Shown here one piece after another: positions 20,304 to 28,678 of a DNA stretch of 64,000 nt. Positions within the stretch are counted from its first letter, which is position 1; the number at the start of each line of letters is the position of its first letter. Origin of the DNA: Micromonospora echinaurantiaca. Its GTDB lineage: Bacteria > Actinomycetota > Actinomycetes > Mycobacteriales > Micromonosporaceae. Where the stretch lies: assembly GCF_900090235.1 (NCBI RefSeq), contig NZ_LT607750.1, positions 2,988,501 through 3,052,500 on the forward strand, in the 5' to 3' direction. The notes beneath the pieces were generated by a model. That model was given only the letters and a program-made list of their open reading frames with translations. It did no database searches and had not been told where the DNA came from. A program made the position numbers and the translations under genes.

Positions 20304-20450
20304 ATGGGTGCGATCCTACGAGGCCAGGCCCTGAGCTTCGCCGGCGCCTTCGTCGAGACGCTGCCCTCCTTCGGGGTGCTGCTGGTCGGGCTACTGGTGT
20401 CGCTGCTCATGGCGGGCCGGTACTTCCGGTGGAAGCCCCGGCACGGATGA
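20304..20450 (+). CDS. Possible 48-residue single-helix protein
   Basis: An ATG at 20304 opens a 48-residue frame with one hydrophobic helix (LPSFGVLLVGLLVSLLMAGR) and a basic tail (FRWKPRHG). No good ribosome site is seen. It may be a small membrane protein or the end of a lost gene; the positive-inside tail is the only supporting feature. Confidence 0.3.
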   Translation: MGAILRGQALSFAGAFVETLPSFGVLLVGLLVSLLMAGRYFRWKPRHG

Positions 20451-20592
20451 TCGGGGCAGCGATCGCGTCACGACGTGAACATGGACCGGGCGCAGGTCGG
20501 GCGGGATCTCGGCTGCGCCGCGCCCGCGCGGTCACCACCAGGGCGATGATCAAAACCGCCATCATCTGGCTCCGATGGCGGCACCGCGGCCG

Positions 20593-21090
20593 CTAATCCA
20601 CGCTCTTACCGAGGGACAGACCGGCGTCGCTGTAGCCGTGCCGGCTGTAGAAGCGCACTGCATCAACGTTGCGGTGGTAGATGCCAGCCAACAGGTACGT
20701 GATCCCCCGGTCGCTTGCCCACCGTTCGGCCGCCGCAATCAACGCTGATCCCACCCCGAGCCCCCTGGCACCGGGCAGCACAACCGTGTGGACCTGGGCC
20801 GAAGGTTCAGGACGCAGGATCTGATGGTCCGGAGGATCGGAATGCCGCAGCACTTCGACCATACCGACCACCTGGCCGTCATGCCCCTCAGCGACGAGGA
20901 CGCCATCCCGCCCGGCCTCATCGGTCAGCATGGCCGCGAAATGGCGCGCTACCGCGTCACCCTGTGGAACGCGATAGGTGGCAGCGTCGAGGGCAAGGTG
21001 CGCCTCAGCGTTGGCCAGGCGCAACTCCACCAATGAAGCAACATCGGCCACGCTCGCTGGCCGAACCGTTAGCCGTGTCTCCTGCATCAT
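20593..21090 (-). CDS. GNAT-family N-acetyltransferase
   Basis: About 165 residues. The start chosen is the ATG pair (MMQETRLTVRPA) behind AGGATCAGG. It shows the GNAT fold order: TVRPASVADVASLVEL, VLVAEGHDGQVVGMVEV, then the acetyl-CoA motif A region VHTVVLPGARGLGVGSALI (R/Q-x-x-G-x-G/A written as ARGLGVG) and NVDAVRFYSRHGYSDAG near the end. It would transfer an acetyl group from acetyl-CoA to an amine or similar acceptor, not identifiable from sequence. It is transcribed divergently from the 2H phosphoesterase. Confidence 0.8.
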   Translation of the reverse strand: MMQETRLTVRPASVADVASLVELRLANAEAHLALDAATYRVPQGDAVARHFAAMLTDEAGRDGVLVAEGHDGQVVGMVEVLRHSDPPDHQILRPEPSAQVHTVVLPGARGLGVGSALIAAAERWASDRGITYLLAGIYHRNVDAVRFYSRHGYSDAGLSLGKSVD

Positions 21091-21151
21091 CCTGATCCTA
21101 GAGTCGAGGCAGCCACTCGGGCACCCGGCCATGATCGCCAGGACGGTGACT

Positions 21152-21180
21152 AGGTAAGAGCTGTCTCGCAGCTCTTACCT
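21152..21180. repeat. Perfect 12-bp inverted repeat between divergent genes
   Basis: AGGTAAGAGCTG (21152-21163), a TCTCG loop and CAGCTCTTACCT (21169-21180) pair perfectly. It lies between the divergent GNAT and 2H genes, so it is badly placed for a terminator of either. It may be an operator or a small mobile-element end. Confidence 0.55.
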
Positions 21181-21224
21181 GGTCACGGATTCCGGTGGAC
21201 TGTCAGGAGCGATGATCAGAAACT

Positions 21225-21758
21225 GTGGCGATGGAGCCGACGGAGACTGCGCTGATCGTCGCCGTGCCCGAGGCCGAGCGGACCGTGGGGCGCTTCCGGT
21301 CCGCTCTGGACATCGCGGCCAGCTGGGGAGTGCCCGCTCATGTGACCGTGCTCTACCCGTTCCTGCCCCCAGACCGGATCAACGACGATGTGCTCGCCAC
21401 CCTGAGCCAGATCTTCGAAGCCGCACCGCGGTTCGATATCTCGTTCGCGGAGGTCAAGTGGTTCGGAGACACCGTGGTCTGGCTCTCGCCCCAGCCGGAC
21501 GGCGGGTTGCGCCACCTCACCGCAGCCGTGTGGCGGCGATTCCCCGAGGCTCCGCCGTATGCCGGCGCCCATGCCGACGTCGTACCGCATCTGACCATCG
21601 GTCATGACGCCCCGAAGCACGTCCTGGCCCAAGCCGCCGAGGCTGTCGCCGGCCACCTGCCGATCCGCGCCACCGTCGACGCGGTTCGACTCATTGCCGG
21701 GGCCCCGGAACCCGACTCCTGGCACACACTGCGCGAGTTCCGGCTCGGCGCGGCTTAG
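21225..21758 (+). CDS. 2H phosphoesterase (2'-5' RNA ligase family)
   Basis: A 177-residue protein with the two H-x-T/S-h motifs of the 2H superfamily: HVTVLYPF near residue 40 and HLTIGHD near residue 124, about 85 residues apart as expected. Family members act on cyclic 2'-3' phosphates or 2'-5' bonds in RNA or nucleotides; which one cannot be told. The GTG at 21225 and ATG at 21231 are both possible starts. Confidence 0.8.
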   Translation: MAMEPTETALIVAVPEAERTVGRFRSALDIAASWGVPAHVTVLYPFLPPDRINDDVLATLSQIFEAAPRFDISFAEVKWFGDTVVWLSPQPDGGLRHLTAAVWRRFPEAPPYAGAHADVVPHLTIGHDAPKHVLAQAAEAVAGHLPIRATVDAVRLIAGAPEPDSWHTLREFRLGAA

Positions 21759-21891
21759 CGCTGTTTACGAGCACACGCGCCGCTTCCACGGTAACGGACG
21801 GTGTCGGGAAGGCAGGCAGGCCGATCAGCAGCGGGCCGGGGGCGGCGCAGCCGCCCTACCGTCTTCCCGCCCGAAGGGCTTGCGATGCCTG

Positions 21892-21911
21892 ACATAGGAC
21901 GTAGGATGTCC
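21892..21911. promoter_or_regulatory. GntR operator-like site A (double) upstream of sialidase 1
   Basis: ACATAGGACGT (21892-21902) and ACGTAGGATGT (21899-21909) overlap with a 7-bp offset. Both fit the dyad ACRT-RGG-AYGT shared by the sialidase-region genes. The site lies about 150 bases before the sialidase start. The remaining 21759-22060 intergenic DNA shows no gene. Confidence 0.65.
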
Positions 21912-22060
21912 TCCAACCGTTCCTAGCTGCTTCCGACGGAGCACCTGAAAAGAGCTGCGGACAATCCACGAGCGCAGCAGGTGCGACAACCAGCAGTCGG
22001 GACTCCCCTGCCGCTCGACACGAGCCGCCCCAGCGGTGACCAGTGGAGGTATCGCATTCC

Positions 22061-23962
22061 ATGACGAGGCAGAGACACAGCAGAAGACATCCCCGCCGAC
22101 TGTTGTCCACCATGGTGATCGCGGCGATGGCTGCCGCCCTGCTCACCAGCGGCACCGCGCAGGCCGCGGAGCCGTACCACGAGGAGCGTGCGGTCTACAC
22201 CGCGAACACGGACGGGTACTTCTGCTTCCGCATCCCGGCGATCGTGAGGGCCACCAACGGGGACCTGCTGGCGTTCGCCGAAGGCCGGATCGACAACTGT
22301 AACGACAGGGGCGACATCGACCTGGTGCTGAAGCGGTCCCACGACGGCGGTCGTACCTGGGGGCCGCTGCAGGTTGTGTCGCGCGGCAACGGTGACACGC
22401 ACGGCAACCCGATGCCGATCGTGGACGAACGGACCGGTCGGGTCGTGCTGTTCACGACCCACAACCCGGGCACCGGCAGCGGTGGCCGCGTTCCGTTCCT
22501 GCAGGTCAGCGACGACCACGGAGTGACCTGGAGCGCGCCGCGAGAGATGACCGAGCTGATGCTGCCGGAGTGGTCCGCGTGGTACGCCACCGGTCCGGTG
22601 CACGCCATCCAGCTCAAACGCGGCCCGCACGCCGGGCGGCTGGTGATGAGCGCCAACCACGAGTCCTTCGCGTCGGACGGGCGGCGCATCGCCGGAGTCC
22701 ACCTCGGTTACAGCGACGACGGCGGCGAGACCTGGCATCGCGGCGCCAGCGCCGGTGGCGCGGAGGACGACATCCTCGTCAACGAGTCGACGCTGGTGGA
22801 ACTGACCGACGGGCGGATCTACGTCAACGTTCGGGAAGCCGGCACGGCTGAGGGCACCCGGGCGTACGCGATCTCCAGCGACGGCGGCGAAAGCTACGAC
22901 GCACCGTTTCAGATGGTGCCCGAGCTGACGATGCCGGTCGTGCAGGGAGCGTTGCTACGCCTCACCGCCACTGACGAAGGTGACGCGCGGAACCGCATCC
23001 TGTTCTCCGGACCAGCCAACCCCGGCAAGCGCGAGGCCCTGACAATCCGGTCCTCGTACGACGAGGCCCAGACCTGGGAGACCTGGCAGGAAGGCAAAGT
23101 AATCACCTGGGGTCCGGGCGGCTACTCCGACCTGGTCGAGATCGAGACCGATCCGGTCGCGGGCCCCGTGGCAGGGGTGCTGTACGAAGGCGGTGTCGCC
23201 GCCCTGTACGAGGTGATCCAGTTCGTCCGGTTCAACGAGGCGTACCTCGACACCCCGAACGGTTCACCTCCGGATCTGCCGCCGCCCCCGGAGCCCGGAC
23301 CGACGACCCCGGACGCAGCACCGCGCTACGACAACACCGCCTACGTCCGCAACGGCGCGACGCTGACCGAGGGGCGGTACGGCACCGGCATCGCGCTCGA
23401 CGGCGTCGACGACCACGTGGAGGTGCCGTACAACCCGAACGTCGACCTTGAGGACAACCAATTCACGATCATGACCTGGTTCCGGTACAGCCAAACCACC
23501 GGCAGCCACGTGATCTGGTGGTTCCACCAGGTGGGCACGGGAGCCGCCCAGATCTGGCTGCGAGCCGAACCGGCAGGCAACCGCATCCGGGGCGTCGTCG
23601 GCACCGGCCAGGGCGACGCGAACATCACCATCGCGGGCGCGTACAACGACGGGCTCTGGCACCACGTTGTCATGCAACGCACAGCGACCCGGGTCACGGT
23701 CCTCATCGACGGCGCCACCGTCGCCAACCTGGCCGCTCCGCGCGGCTCGGTGACCACCGGAAAGGAGTTCGGCATCGGCAGCATCCACCTCGGTCAACGG
23801 ATCGACGGCGTCAACCGGTTCCGCGGCACCCTCGACGAGTTCCGCATCTACGGCCGCGCCCTCACCCCTGAAGAGTTGCGGGATATCCGGGACCACAATG
23901 TCCCGATCGCCGGCCAACTCCGGCTTCGCCTCCCGTTCACGACCGTCAACCCCGAGCAGTAG
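22061..23962 (+). CDS. Secreted sialidase (GH33-type) with LamG-like domain, copy 1
   Basis: A 633-residue exo-alpha-sialidase. Residues 1-36 are a Sec signal peptide (basic start, AAMAAALLTSGTAQA). The six-blade catalytic domain has the FRIP motif (56-59, first substrate Arg), the Asp-rich loop NDRGDID (acid/base region), four to five Asp boxes (SHDGGRTW, SDDHGVTW, SDDGGETW), NESTLVEL and VNVREAG (second Arg), RILFSGPANP (third Arg) and the GYSDLVEI Tyr. A Pro-rich linker near 405-425 leads to a concanavalin/LamG-like domain (ALDGVDDHVEVPYN, GLWHHVVMQR, GTLDEFRIYGRALTPEE). It releases terminal sialic acids outside the cell. The ATG follows GGAGG at 11 bases. Confidence 0.9.
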   Translation: MTRQRHSRRHPRRLLSTMVIAAMAAALLTSGTAQAAEPYHEERAVYTANTDGYFCFRIPAIVRATNGDLLAFAEGRIDNCNDRGDIDLVLKRSHDGGRTWGPLQVVSRGNGDTHGNPMPIVDERTGRVVLFTTHNPGTGSGGRVPFLQVSDDHGVTWSAPREMTELMLPEWSAWYATGPVHAIQLKRGPHAGRLVMSANHESFASDGRRIAGVHLGYSDDGGETWHRGASAGGAEDDILVNESTLVELTDGRIYVNVREAGTAEGTRAYAISSDGGESYDAPFQMVPELTMPVVQGALLRLTATDEGDARNRILFSGPANPGKREALTIRSSYDEAQTWETWQEGKVITWGPGGYSDLVEIETDPVAGPVAGVLYEGGVAALYEVIQFVRFNEAYLDTPNGSPPDLPPPPEPGPTTPDAAPRYDNTAYVRNGATLTEGRYGTGIALDGVDDHVEVPYNPNVDLEDNQFTIMTWFRYSQTTGSHVIWWFHQVGTGAAQIWLRAEPAGNRIRGVVGTGQGDANITIAGAYNDGLWHHVVMQRTATRVTVLIDGATVANLAAPRGSVTTGKEFGIGSIHLGQRIDGVNRFRGTLDEFRIYGRALTPEELRDIRDHNVPIAGQLRLRLPFTTVNPEQ

Positions 23963-23972
23963 CCACAGGGTC

Positions 23973-24005
23973 GGTGCCCCGCCAGCGGTCGTCTGGCGGG
24001 GCACC
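23973..24005 (+). terminator. Terminator after sialidase 1
   Basis: GGTGCCCCGCCAG (23973-23985), a 7-base loop and CTGGCGGGGCACC (23993-24005) form a perfect 13-bp stem ten bases after the stop codon. Confidence 0.8.
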
Positions 24006-24175
24006 ACCGCGCCGACTGTGTTCACGCTCCGCGTCGACGGCCTTGTGGGTCGAGGGTCGCGGAGCGTCCGCCAACGTCGGGGCAGAGCGTTCCGGAGGCT
24101 GTCGGCAGGCGGGCCGGCAGGTCATCGACCTTGACCATATCGAACTCCGCCATTAGCGTCTGGATCGGACAGAGG

Positions 24176-24186
24176 ACGTCCTACGT
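24176..24186. promoter_or_regulatory. GntR operator-like site B upstream of sialidase 2
   Basis: ACGTCCTACGT is a perfect ACGT-N3-ACGT dyad, the reverse complement of the ACRT-RGG-AYGT pattern. It lies 77 bases before the ATG of sialidase 2. Confidence 0.65.
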
Positions 24187-24262
24187 CAGGCTCGACCAGT
24201 GCATCTTTGAGCGATGCGCCGGATCTACGAAGTTGCCACCCACCATCACGAAAGAGGTGCGC

Positions 24263-25477
24263 ATGTCCCGTACACCCCGCTCGATGATCGCTCTCGGCGC
24301 TGCCGCGACCGCCGTCTCCCTGGCCCTCGGAGCCCCGCCCGCGACGGCCGCACCGACGACACCCGCTCACCAGTGCGACACCTCCGTGCCGTTCGTCTCC
24401 GGCACCGAGGGCTACACGGGATTCCGGATCCCCGCCGTCGTCACCACTCGGTCCGGCATCCTGCTCGCCTTCGCCGAGGGGCGACACGGCTCGTTGGCCG
24501 ACGCGGGCAACATCGACCTCGTCCTCAAGCGATCCGGTGACGGCGGATGCACCTGGGGGCCGTTGCAGATGGTGCACGACCGCGGTCCGGATACCGCCGG
24601 AAACCCCGCGCCGGTCCTCACGGCGAGTGGCCGTCTCGTCCTGCTGTCCACGACCAATGCCGCCGACGCGTCCGAAGCCGAGATCATGCGCGGTGAGGTC
24701 ACGCCCGAGCAGAGCCGCCGGGTCTTCGTCCAGCACAGCGACGACGACGGAGTCAGCTGGTCGGCCCCGCGGGAGATCACGGGGCAGGCGAAGGCGCAGA
24801 ACTGGCGGTGGTACGCCACAGGGCCGGGCCACGCCCTACGCCTGACCGGTGCCGCCCACCGGGACCGGCTGGTGGTACCGGCCAACCACTCGATCGCACC
24901 CCCGGCCGGATCGACCGATCTCGGTACCGAGGCCAAGTACTACGGTGGTCACCTGCTCTACAGCGACGACGCCGGCGAGACCTGGCACATCGGCGCGGTC
25001 GACGACAACCCCAACGGCTACGTGAACGTCAACGAGACCACGGCGGCTGAGCTGCCGGACGGCCGGCTCTACCTCAACACCCGCGAACACAACGGCAGCG
25101 CGCCCGGCAACCGGGCCGACACCTGGAGCGCCGACGGCGGCGAGTCGCTGGTGCTGCCGTACCGGCCGCAGGCGACCCTCGTGGGCCCGGTCGTGCAGGC
25201 CAGCGTCCTGCAGCTGAGCGGTCCGAAGGCGCCGCTGCTCTTCTCCGGGCCCGCCGACCCCGCCAGCCGGGCCGCGATGACGCTGCGGATCAGCACCGAC
25301 CAGGGTGCGACCTGGCGGCCGGCCCTGGCGCTGTCCGGCCTTCCCGCCGGGTACTCCGACCTGGTGCAGCTGGACGCCCGAACCGTCGGGGTGCTCTACG
25401 AGACCGGCAACTTCGGCCCGTACGAGACGATCACCTTCCGCCGGGTCCCGGCGGTCGAGCTACGGAAGTTCGGGTGA
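24263..25477 (+). CDS. Secreted sialidase (GH33), catalytic domain only, copy 2
   Basis: A 404-residue sialidase with a Sec signal peptide (SMIALGAAATAVSLALG, cleavage near ATAA-PTT). The catalytic domain has FRIP (54-57), GNIDLVLKRS acid/base region, Asp boxes SGDGGCTW, SDDDGVSW, SDDAGETW and STDQGATW, NETTAAELPDGRLYLNTRE and the GYSDLVQL Tyr, then YETITF at the end. Its domain size resembles the 41-kDa catalytic form known from Micromonospora sialidases (family knowledge, not tested). It lacks the LamG-like domain of the other two copies, so it probably acts on soluble sialosides. ATG 24263 has AAAGAGG six bases upstream. Confidence 0.9.
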   Translation: MSRTPRSMIALGAAATAVSLALGAPPATAAPTTPAHQCDTSVPFVSGTEGYTGFRIPAVVTTRSGILLAFAEGRHGSLADAGNIDLVLKRSGDGGCTWGPLQMVHDRGPDTAGNPAPVLTASGRLVLLSTTNAADASEAEIMRGEVTPEQSRRVFVQHSDDDGVSWSAPREITGQAKAQNWRWYATGPGHALRLTGAAHRDRLVVPANHSIAPPAGSTDLGTEAKYYGGHLLYSDDAGETWHIGAVDDNPNGYVNVNETTAAELPDGRLYLNTREHNGSAPGNRADTWSADGGESLVLPYRPQATLVGPVVQASVLQLSGPKAPLLFSGPADPASRAAMTLRISTDQGATWRPALALSGLPAGYSDLVQLDARTVGVLYETGNFGPYETITFRRVPAVELRKFG

Positions 25478-25482
25478 GGCAC

Positions 25483-25518
25483 GGGTGTGCGCCGCGACGC
25501 TGGTCGCGGCGCACACCC
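25483..25518. terminator. Bidirectional terminator between convergent genes
   Basis: GGGTGTGCGCCGCGAC (25483-25498), loop GCTG and GTCGCGGCGCACACCC (25503-25518) form a perfect 16-bp stem. It sits between the end of sialidase 2 and the end of the beta-galactosidase gene and can serve both. Confidence 0.85.
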
Positions 25519-25524
25519 GCCCGA

Positions 25525-27516
25525 TCAGGAACGCAGCACAGCGACACCGCGCGGAGACAGGGTGACGATGTCGGCCGCCGCGTCCTGTTCACCGAGCAGG
25601 TCGACGGCGACGGACGGCAGTGCCACGGTCGCCGGCATGCCGCCGTGGTTGAGCAGGAACAGGTACGAACGGTCGTCGCCGTGGCGACGCACGGCCTGCA
25701 CGCCGTCGGGCAGGCCGGGCAGGACCGGCGCGACTTTCGCCTCCGCTCGGACCTGGTCGAGCACCGCGCGCATCAGCGCCGGGTCGGGGCGAGTGGCGAG
25801 GTACCACGCGGCGCCGGCTCCGTAGCGGTGCCGGAGCAGCGCGGGTCGGCCGGCCAACTCGCCGTCGGTGAACGTCCCCATCACCTGCGCCCCGCCCGGC
25901 TCTACCCACTCCGACCACTCCAGGCCGTGACCGTGCCGGCCGTCGAGGTCCAGGCCGATCGTGCCGTCGACCGGCAGGGGCCAGAACTCCTCCACCCGCA
26001 ACCCGAGCAGGTCACGCAGAGGCCCCGGCGCACCTCCCGGGTGCAGCCGCTCGGTCTCGTCGACCACCCCGGTGAAGTACGACACCAGCAGGGTGCCGCC
26101 GCGGTGTACGTGCTGCCGTAGCGCGTCGGCGGTCGCGGTCGAGAGCAGGTACAGGTTGGGCACGATCACCAGGCGGTAGCTGGTCAGGTCGGCGTCGGGT
26201 GGGACGACGTCGCAGGTCACATGGGCGTCGAAGAGCGGCGCGTAGTGCGCCCGGTGGGCGGCCAGGACATCGAGCGGCGCCGGGTGGGCGTCGCCCTCCA
26301 CCGCCCACCAGTTCTGCCAGTCGTGCAGCAGGGCCACGTCGGCCTGCACCCGGGTGCCGGCGAGTTCGGCGGCGGCCGCGATCTCGGCGCCGAGCTCACG
26401 GACCTCGCGGTGGGTCCGGCTGTGCTCTCCGGTGTGCGGCAGCATCGCCGAGTGGAACTTCTCGGCGCCGCCCGCGGCCTGCCGCCATTGGAAGTACAGC
26501 ACCGCGTCGGCCCCCTGGGCGACCGCCTGCCAGCTCCACAACCGCATCACCCCCGGCGGCTTCGGCGCGTTCCGCTCCCGCCAGTTGACCGCGCTCGGTG
26601 CCTGCTCCATGAGCAGCCAAGGCTGACCCCGTCGTGCCGAGCGGACGAGGTCGTAGCCGAAGCCGGCGTCGACGTGCGTACGCGGATCGTACGGGTCGGG
26701 ATAGCTGTCGAGACTGACGACGTCCTGCTCGGCGGCCCAGCGGAAGGAGTCGATCGGCTTGTGCACGAGGCCGATGAAGTTGGTGGTCAGCGGTATACCG
26801 GGGGTGTGCCGACGCAGGATGTCGCGTTCGAGGGTGTAGCAGGCGAGGATGGCGTCGTTGCTGAACCGGGCGAAGTCGAGCTTCTGGGCGGGGTTGCCGA
26901 AGGTGGGCGCGGTACGTGGGGGCAGTACCTCCGACCAGTCGTCGTAGCGCTGGGACCAGAAGGCGGTGGACCAGGCGGCGTTGAGGGCGTCCACGTCGCC
27001 GTAGCGGTCACGCAGCCAGCGCCGGAAGTCGGCCGCGGACACGTCGCAGTAGCAGGCCCGCACATGGCAGCCGTACTCGTTGCCGACATGCCACAGCCGC
27101 AGCGCGGGATGGCTGCCGTAGCGCTGGGCGAGCTGTTCGACCAGCCGGGCGGCGTGTTCCCGGTAGACCGGGCTCGACGGGCAGTAGTGCTGGCGGGCGC
27201 CGGGCCAGAGCCGCACCCCGTCGGCCCGGGTGGGCAGCACCTCGGGGTGCAGGCGGGACAACCAGGGCGGTGGCGAGGCGGTCATGGTCGCGAGGCTGGC
27301 CCCGATTCCCGCCTCCGCCAGGTGGTCCAGCACCCGGTCGAACCAGCCGAAGTCGTACTCGCCGGGACGCGGCTCCACCTGGGCCCAGGCGAAGATGCCC
27401 ACCGAGACCAGTGAGACGCCAGCCTCGGCCATCAGCTTCATGTCCTCGACCCAGACGTCCTCCGGCCACTGCTCTGGGTTGTAGTCACCGCCGAACAAGA
27501 TGTTGGGCATGGTCAT
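25525..27516 (-). CDS. GH42 beta-galactosidase
   Basis: A 663-residue intracellular glycoside hydrolase of family 42. It starts with LFGGDYNPEQWP and has acid/base Glu147 (HVGNEYG), nucleophile Glu304 (LLMEQAPSAV) and the metal-binding cysteines 112, 150, 155 and 157, then the A4 trimerisation and beta-sandwich domains. It cleaves terminal beta-galactose, the sugar exposed once sialic acid is removed from glycans. No signal peptide is seen, so galactosides must be imported. The ATG at 27516 follows GAGGAG by six bases. It is divergent from GntR gene 1 with operator-like sites between. Confidence 0.9.
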   Translation of the reverse strand: MTMPNILFGGDYNPEQWPEDVWVEDMKLMAEAGVSLVSVGIFAWAQVEPRPGEYDFGWFDRVLDHLAEAGIGASLATMTASPPPWLSRLHPEVLPTRADGVRLWPGARQHYCPSSPVYREHAARLVEQLAQRYGSHPALRLWHVGNEYGCHVRACYCDVSAADFRRWLRDRYGDVDALNAAWSTAFWSQRYDDWSEVLPPRTAPTFGNPAQKLDFARFSNDAILACYTLERDILRRHTPGIPLTTNFIGLVHKPIDSFRWAAEQDVVSLDSYPDPYDPRTHVDAGFGYDLVRSARRGQPWLLMEQAPSAVNWRERNAPKPPGVMRLWSWQAVAQGADAVLYFQWRQAAGGAEKFHSAMLPHTGEHSRTHREVRELGAEIAAAAELAGTRVQADVALLHDWQNWWAVEGDAHPAPLDVLAAHRAHYAPLFDAHVTCDVVPPDADLTSYRLVIVPNLYLLSTATADALRQHVHRGGTLLVSYFTGVVDETERLHPGGAPGPLRDLLGLRVEEFWPLPVDGTIGLDLDGRHGHGLEWSEWVEPGGAQVMGTFTDGELAGRPALLRHRYGAGAAWYLATRPDPALMRAVLDQVRAEAKVAPVLPGLPDGVQAVRRHGDDRSYLFLLNHGGMPATVALPSVAVDLLGEQDAAADIVTLSPRGVAVLRS

Positions 27517-27572
27517 AGTCCACTCCTCGTCGTTCGGGCGACCGCCCGGGCACTCCGAATCGGGCAAGGCGG

Positions 27573-27583
27573 ACATGGGATGT
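27573..27583. promoter_or_regulatory. GntR operator-like site D upstream of beta-galactosidase
   Basis: ACATGGGATGT is a perfect ACAT-N3-ATGT dyad of the shared pattern, 57 bases upstream of the beta-galactosidase start. Confidence 0.65.
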
Positions 27584-27678
27584 CATCCGCCATCCGGGCA
27601 CAGTAGGTGGGGCCACAGTGACCGTCAAGGCATGAGCCGTGTAAATTCTTCCTACCGCCCGGCCGCGTCAGTGGCACG

Positions 27679-27689
27679 ACGTGGGATGT
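27679..27689. promoter_or_regulatory. GntR operator-like site E upstream of GntR gene 1
   Basis: ACGTGGGATGT fits the shared dyad and ends 41 bases before the ATG of the first GntR gene, suggesting autoregulation. Confidence 0.65.
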
Positions 27690-27730
27690 TTGGAGCGAGA
27701 AGACGTGGCGGTGCGGAAGTGGGAGGCAAC

Positions 27731-28429
27731 ATGCGGGCACGCACGAGGGAGACGCTGCAGGACCGCATCATCGCCCTCATCCACGAGCGCCGGCTCGCGC
27801 CCGGTGCCCTGATGCCGACCGAACCGCAGCTGATGGATCTGCTCGGCGCCAGCCGCAACAGTGTGCGGGAGGCGATCCGCGCCCTGCAGGCGTTGGGCAT
27901 CGTGGAGATCCGGCACGGATTCGGCACGTTCGTGGGGCACGCGCCGCTGGACGTGCTCAGCCCGTCACTGACGTTCCGGGTGCGGACCCGGCCCGGGCAC
28001 GGGGTCCGGGCGCTGCACGATCTGGTCGCCGTCCGCGAGATCCTGGAGACGGGCCTCATCGGTTCCGTGGCGCGCGATATCAGCGAGGCGCGACTCGCCG
28101 CACTGGACGCCCTGGTCACGGCGATGGAACGGGACAAGGAGGCTGACCGCGCCTTCCACTCCCTGCTCTACGAGTCCTGCAACAACGAACTCGTCCTGCA
28201 GTTGATCGGGCTGTTCTGGGACGTCTACCACGAGGTCGAGCCGGCCCTCGGCCCGCCCGAGGACCGGGCGTCCGACATCGTCGCCAACCACCGCCGCATC
28301 GTCGAGGCGCTGCGCAACCGCGACGGAAGCGGCGCGCAGGAGGCGATGCGCCTGCACTTCCGGGACGTCAAGGCCCGGATCGCCCGGGCCGAGCGCTGGC
28401 TCGACGAGGCGGGCCAGCAACCCGCCTGA
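27731..28429 (+). CDS. FadR-type GntR regulator 1
   Basis: A 232-residue repressor. Residues 1-75 form a winged helix-turn-helix with recognition segment GASRNSVREAIRALQALGIV and wing RHGFGTFVG. Residues about 90-220 form the all-helical FCD ligand domain with D/H metal-ligand candidates (DRAFHSLLYE, NHRRIVEAL). In such proteins a sugar-derived ligand releases DNA. Location between the beta-galactosidase and sialidase 3, and a matching operator just upstream, point to control of sialoglycan use. The ATG at 27731 has GGGAGG just upstream. A close paralogue lies at 38494. Confidence 0.85.
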   Translation: MRARTRETLQDRIIALIHERRLAPGALMPTEPQLMDLLGASRNSVREAIRALQALGIVEIRHGFGTFVGHAPLDVLSPSLTFRVRTRPGHGVRALHDLVAVREILETGLIGSVARDISEARLAALDALVTAMERDKEADRAFHSLLYESCNNELVLQLIGLFWDVYHEVEPALGPPEDRASDIVANHRRIVEALRNRDGSGAQEAMRLHFRDVKARIARAERWLDEAGQQPA

Positions 28430-28621
28430 TCGCACGCGCCGCCCAGCCCTGCTGCATGGCGACCGTGGATACCCCGCTGGCCGTAGCCCGCTGTTGCGGC
28501 TGGCTGCACCTGGGGGTCTCATGTGGGCCGACCCTGGACCCGCCGGACACCTCACCCGGCGGCCTACGCCGGTGGCCCGACCCTCTCCCTGCTTCTCGAC
28601 GTTGCAGCCAACTACTTCCGG

Positions 28622-28639
28622 ACATCCCACGTCCCACAT
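28622..28639. promoter_or_regulatory. GntR operator-like site C (double) upstream of sialidase 3
   Basis: ACATCCCACGT (28622-28632) and ACGTCCCACAT (28629-28639) overlap with a 7-bp offset, exactly as at site A. They lie 40-57 bases before the ATG of sialidase 3. Confidence 0.65.
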
Positions 28640-28678
28640 AGGATGACCGCACCACCACCCAACGCGGAAGGGCGCGAT

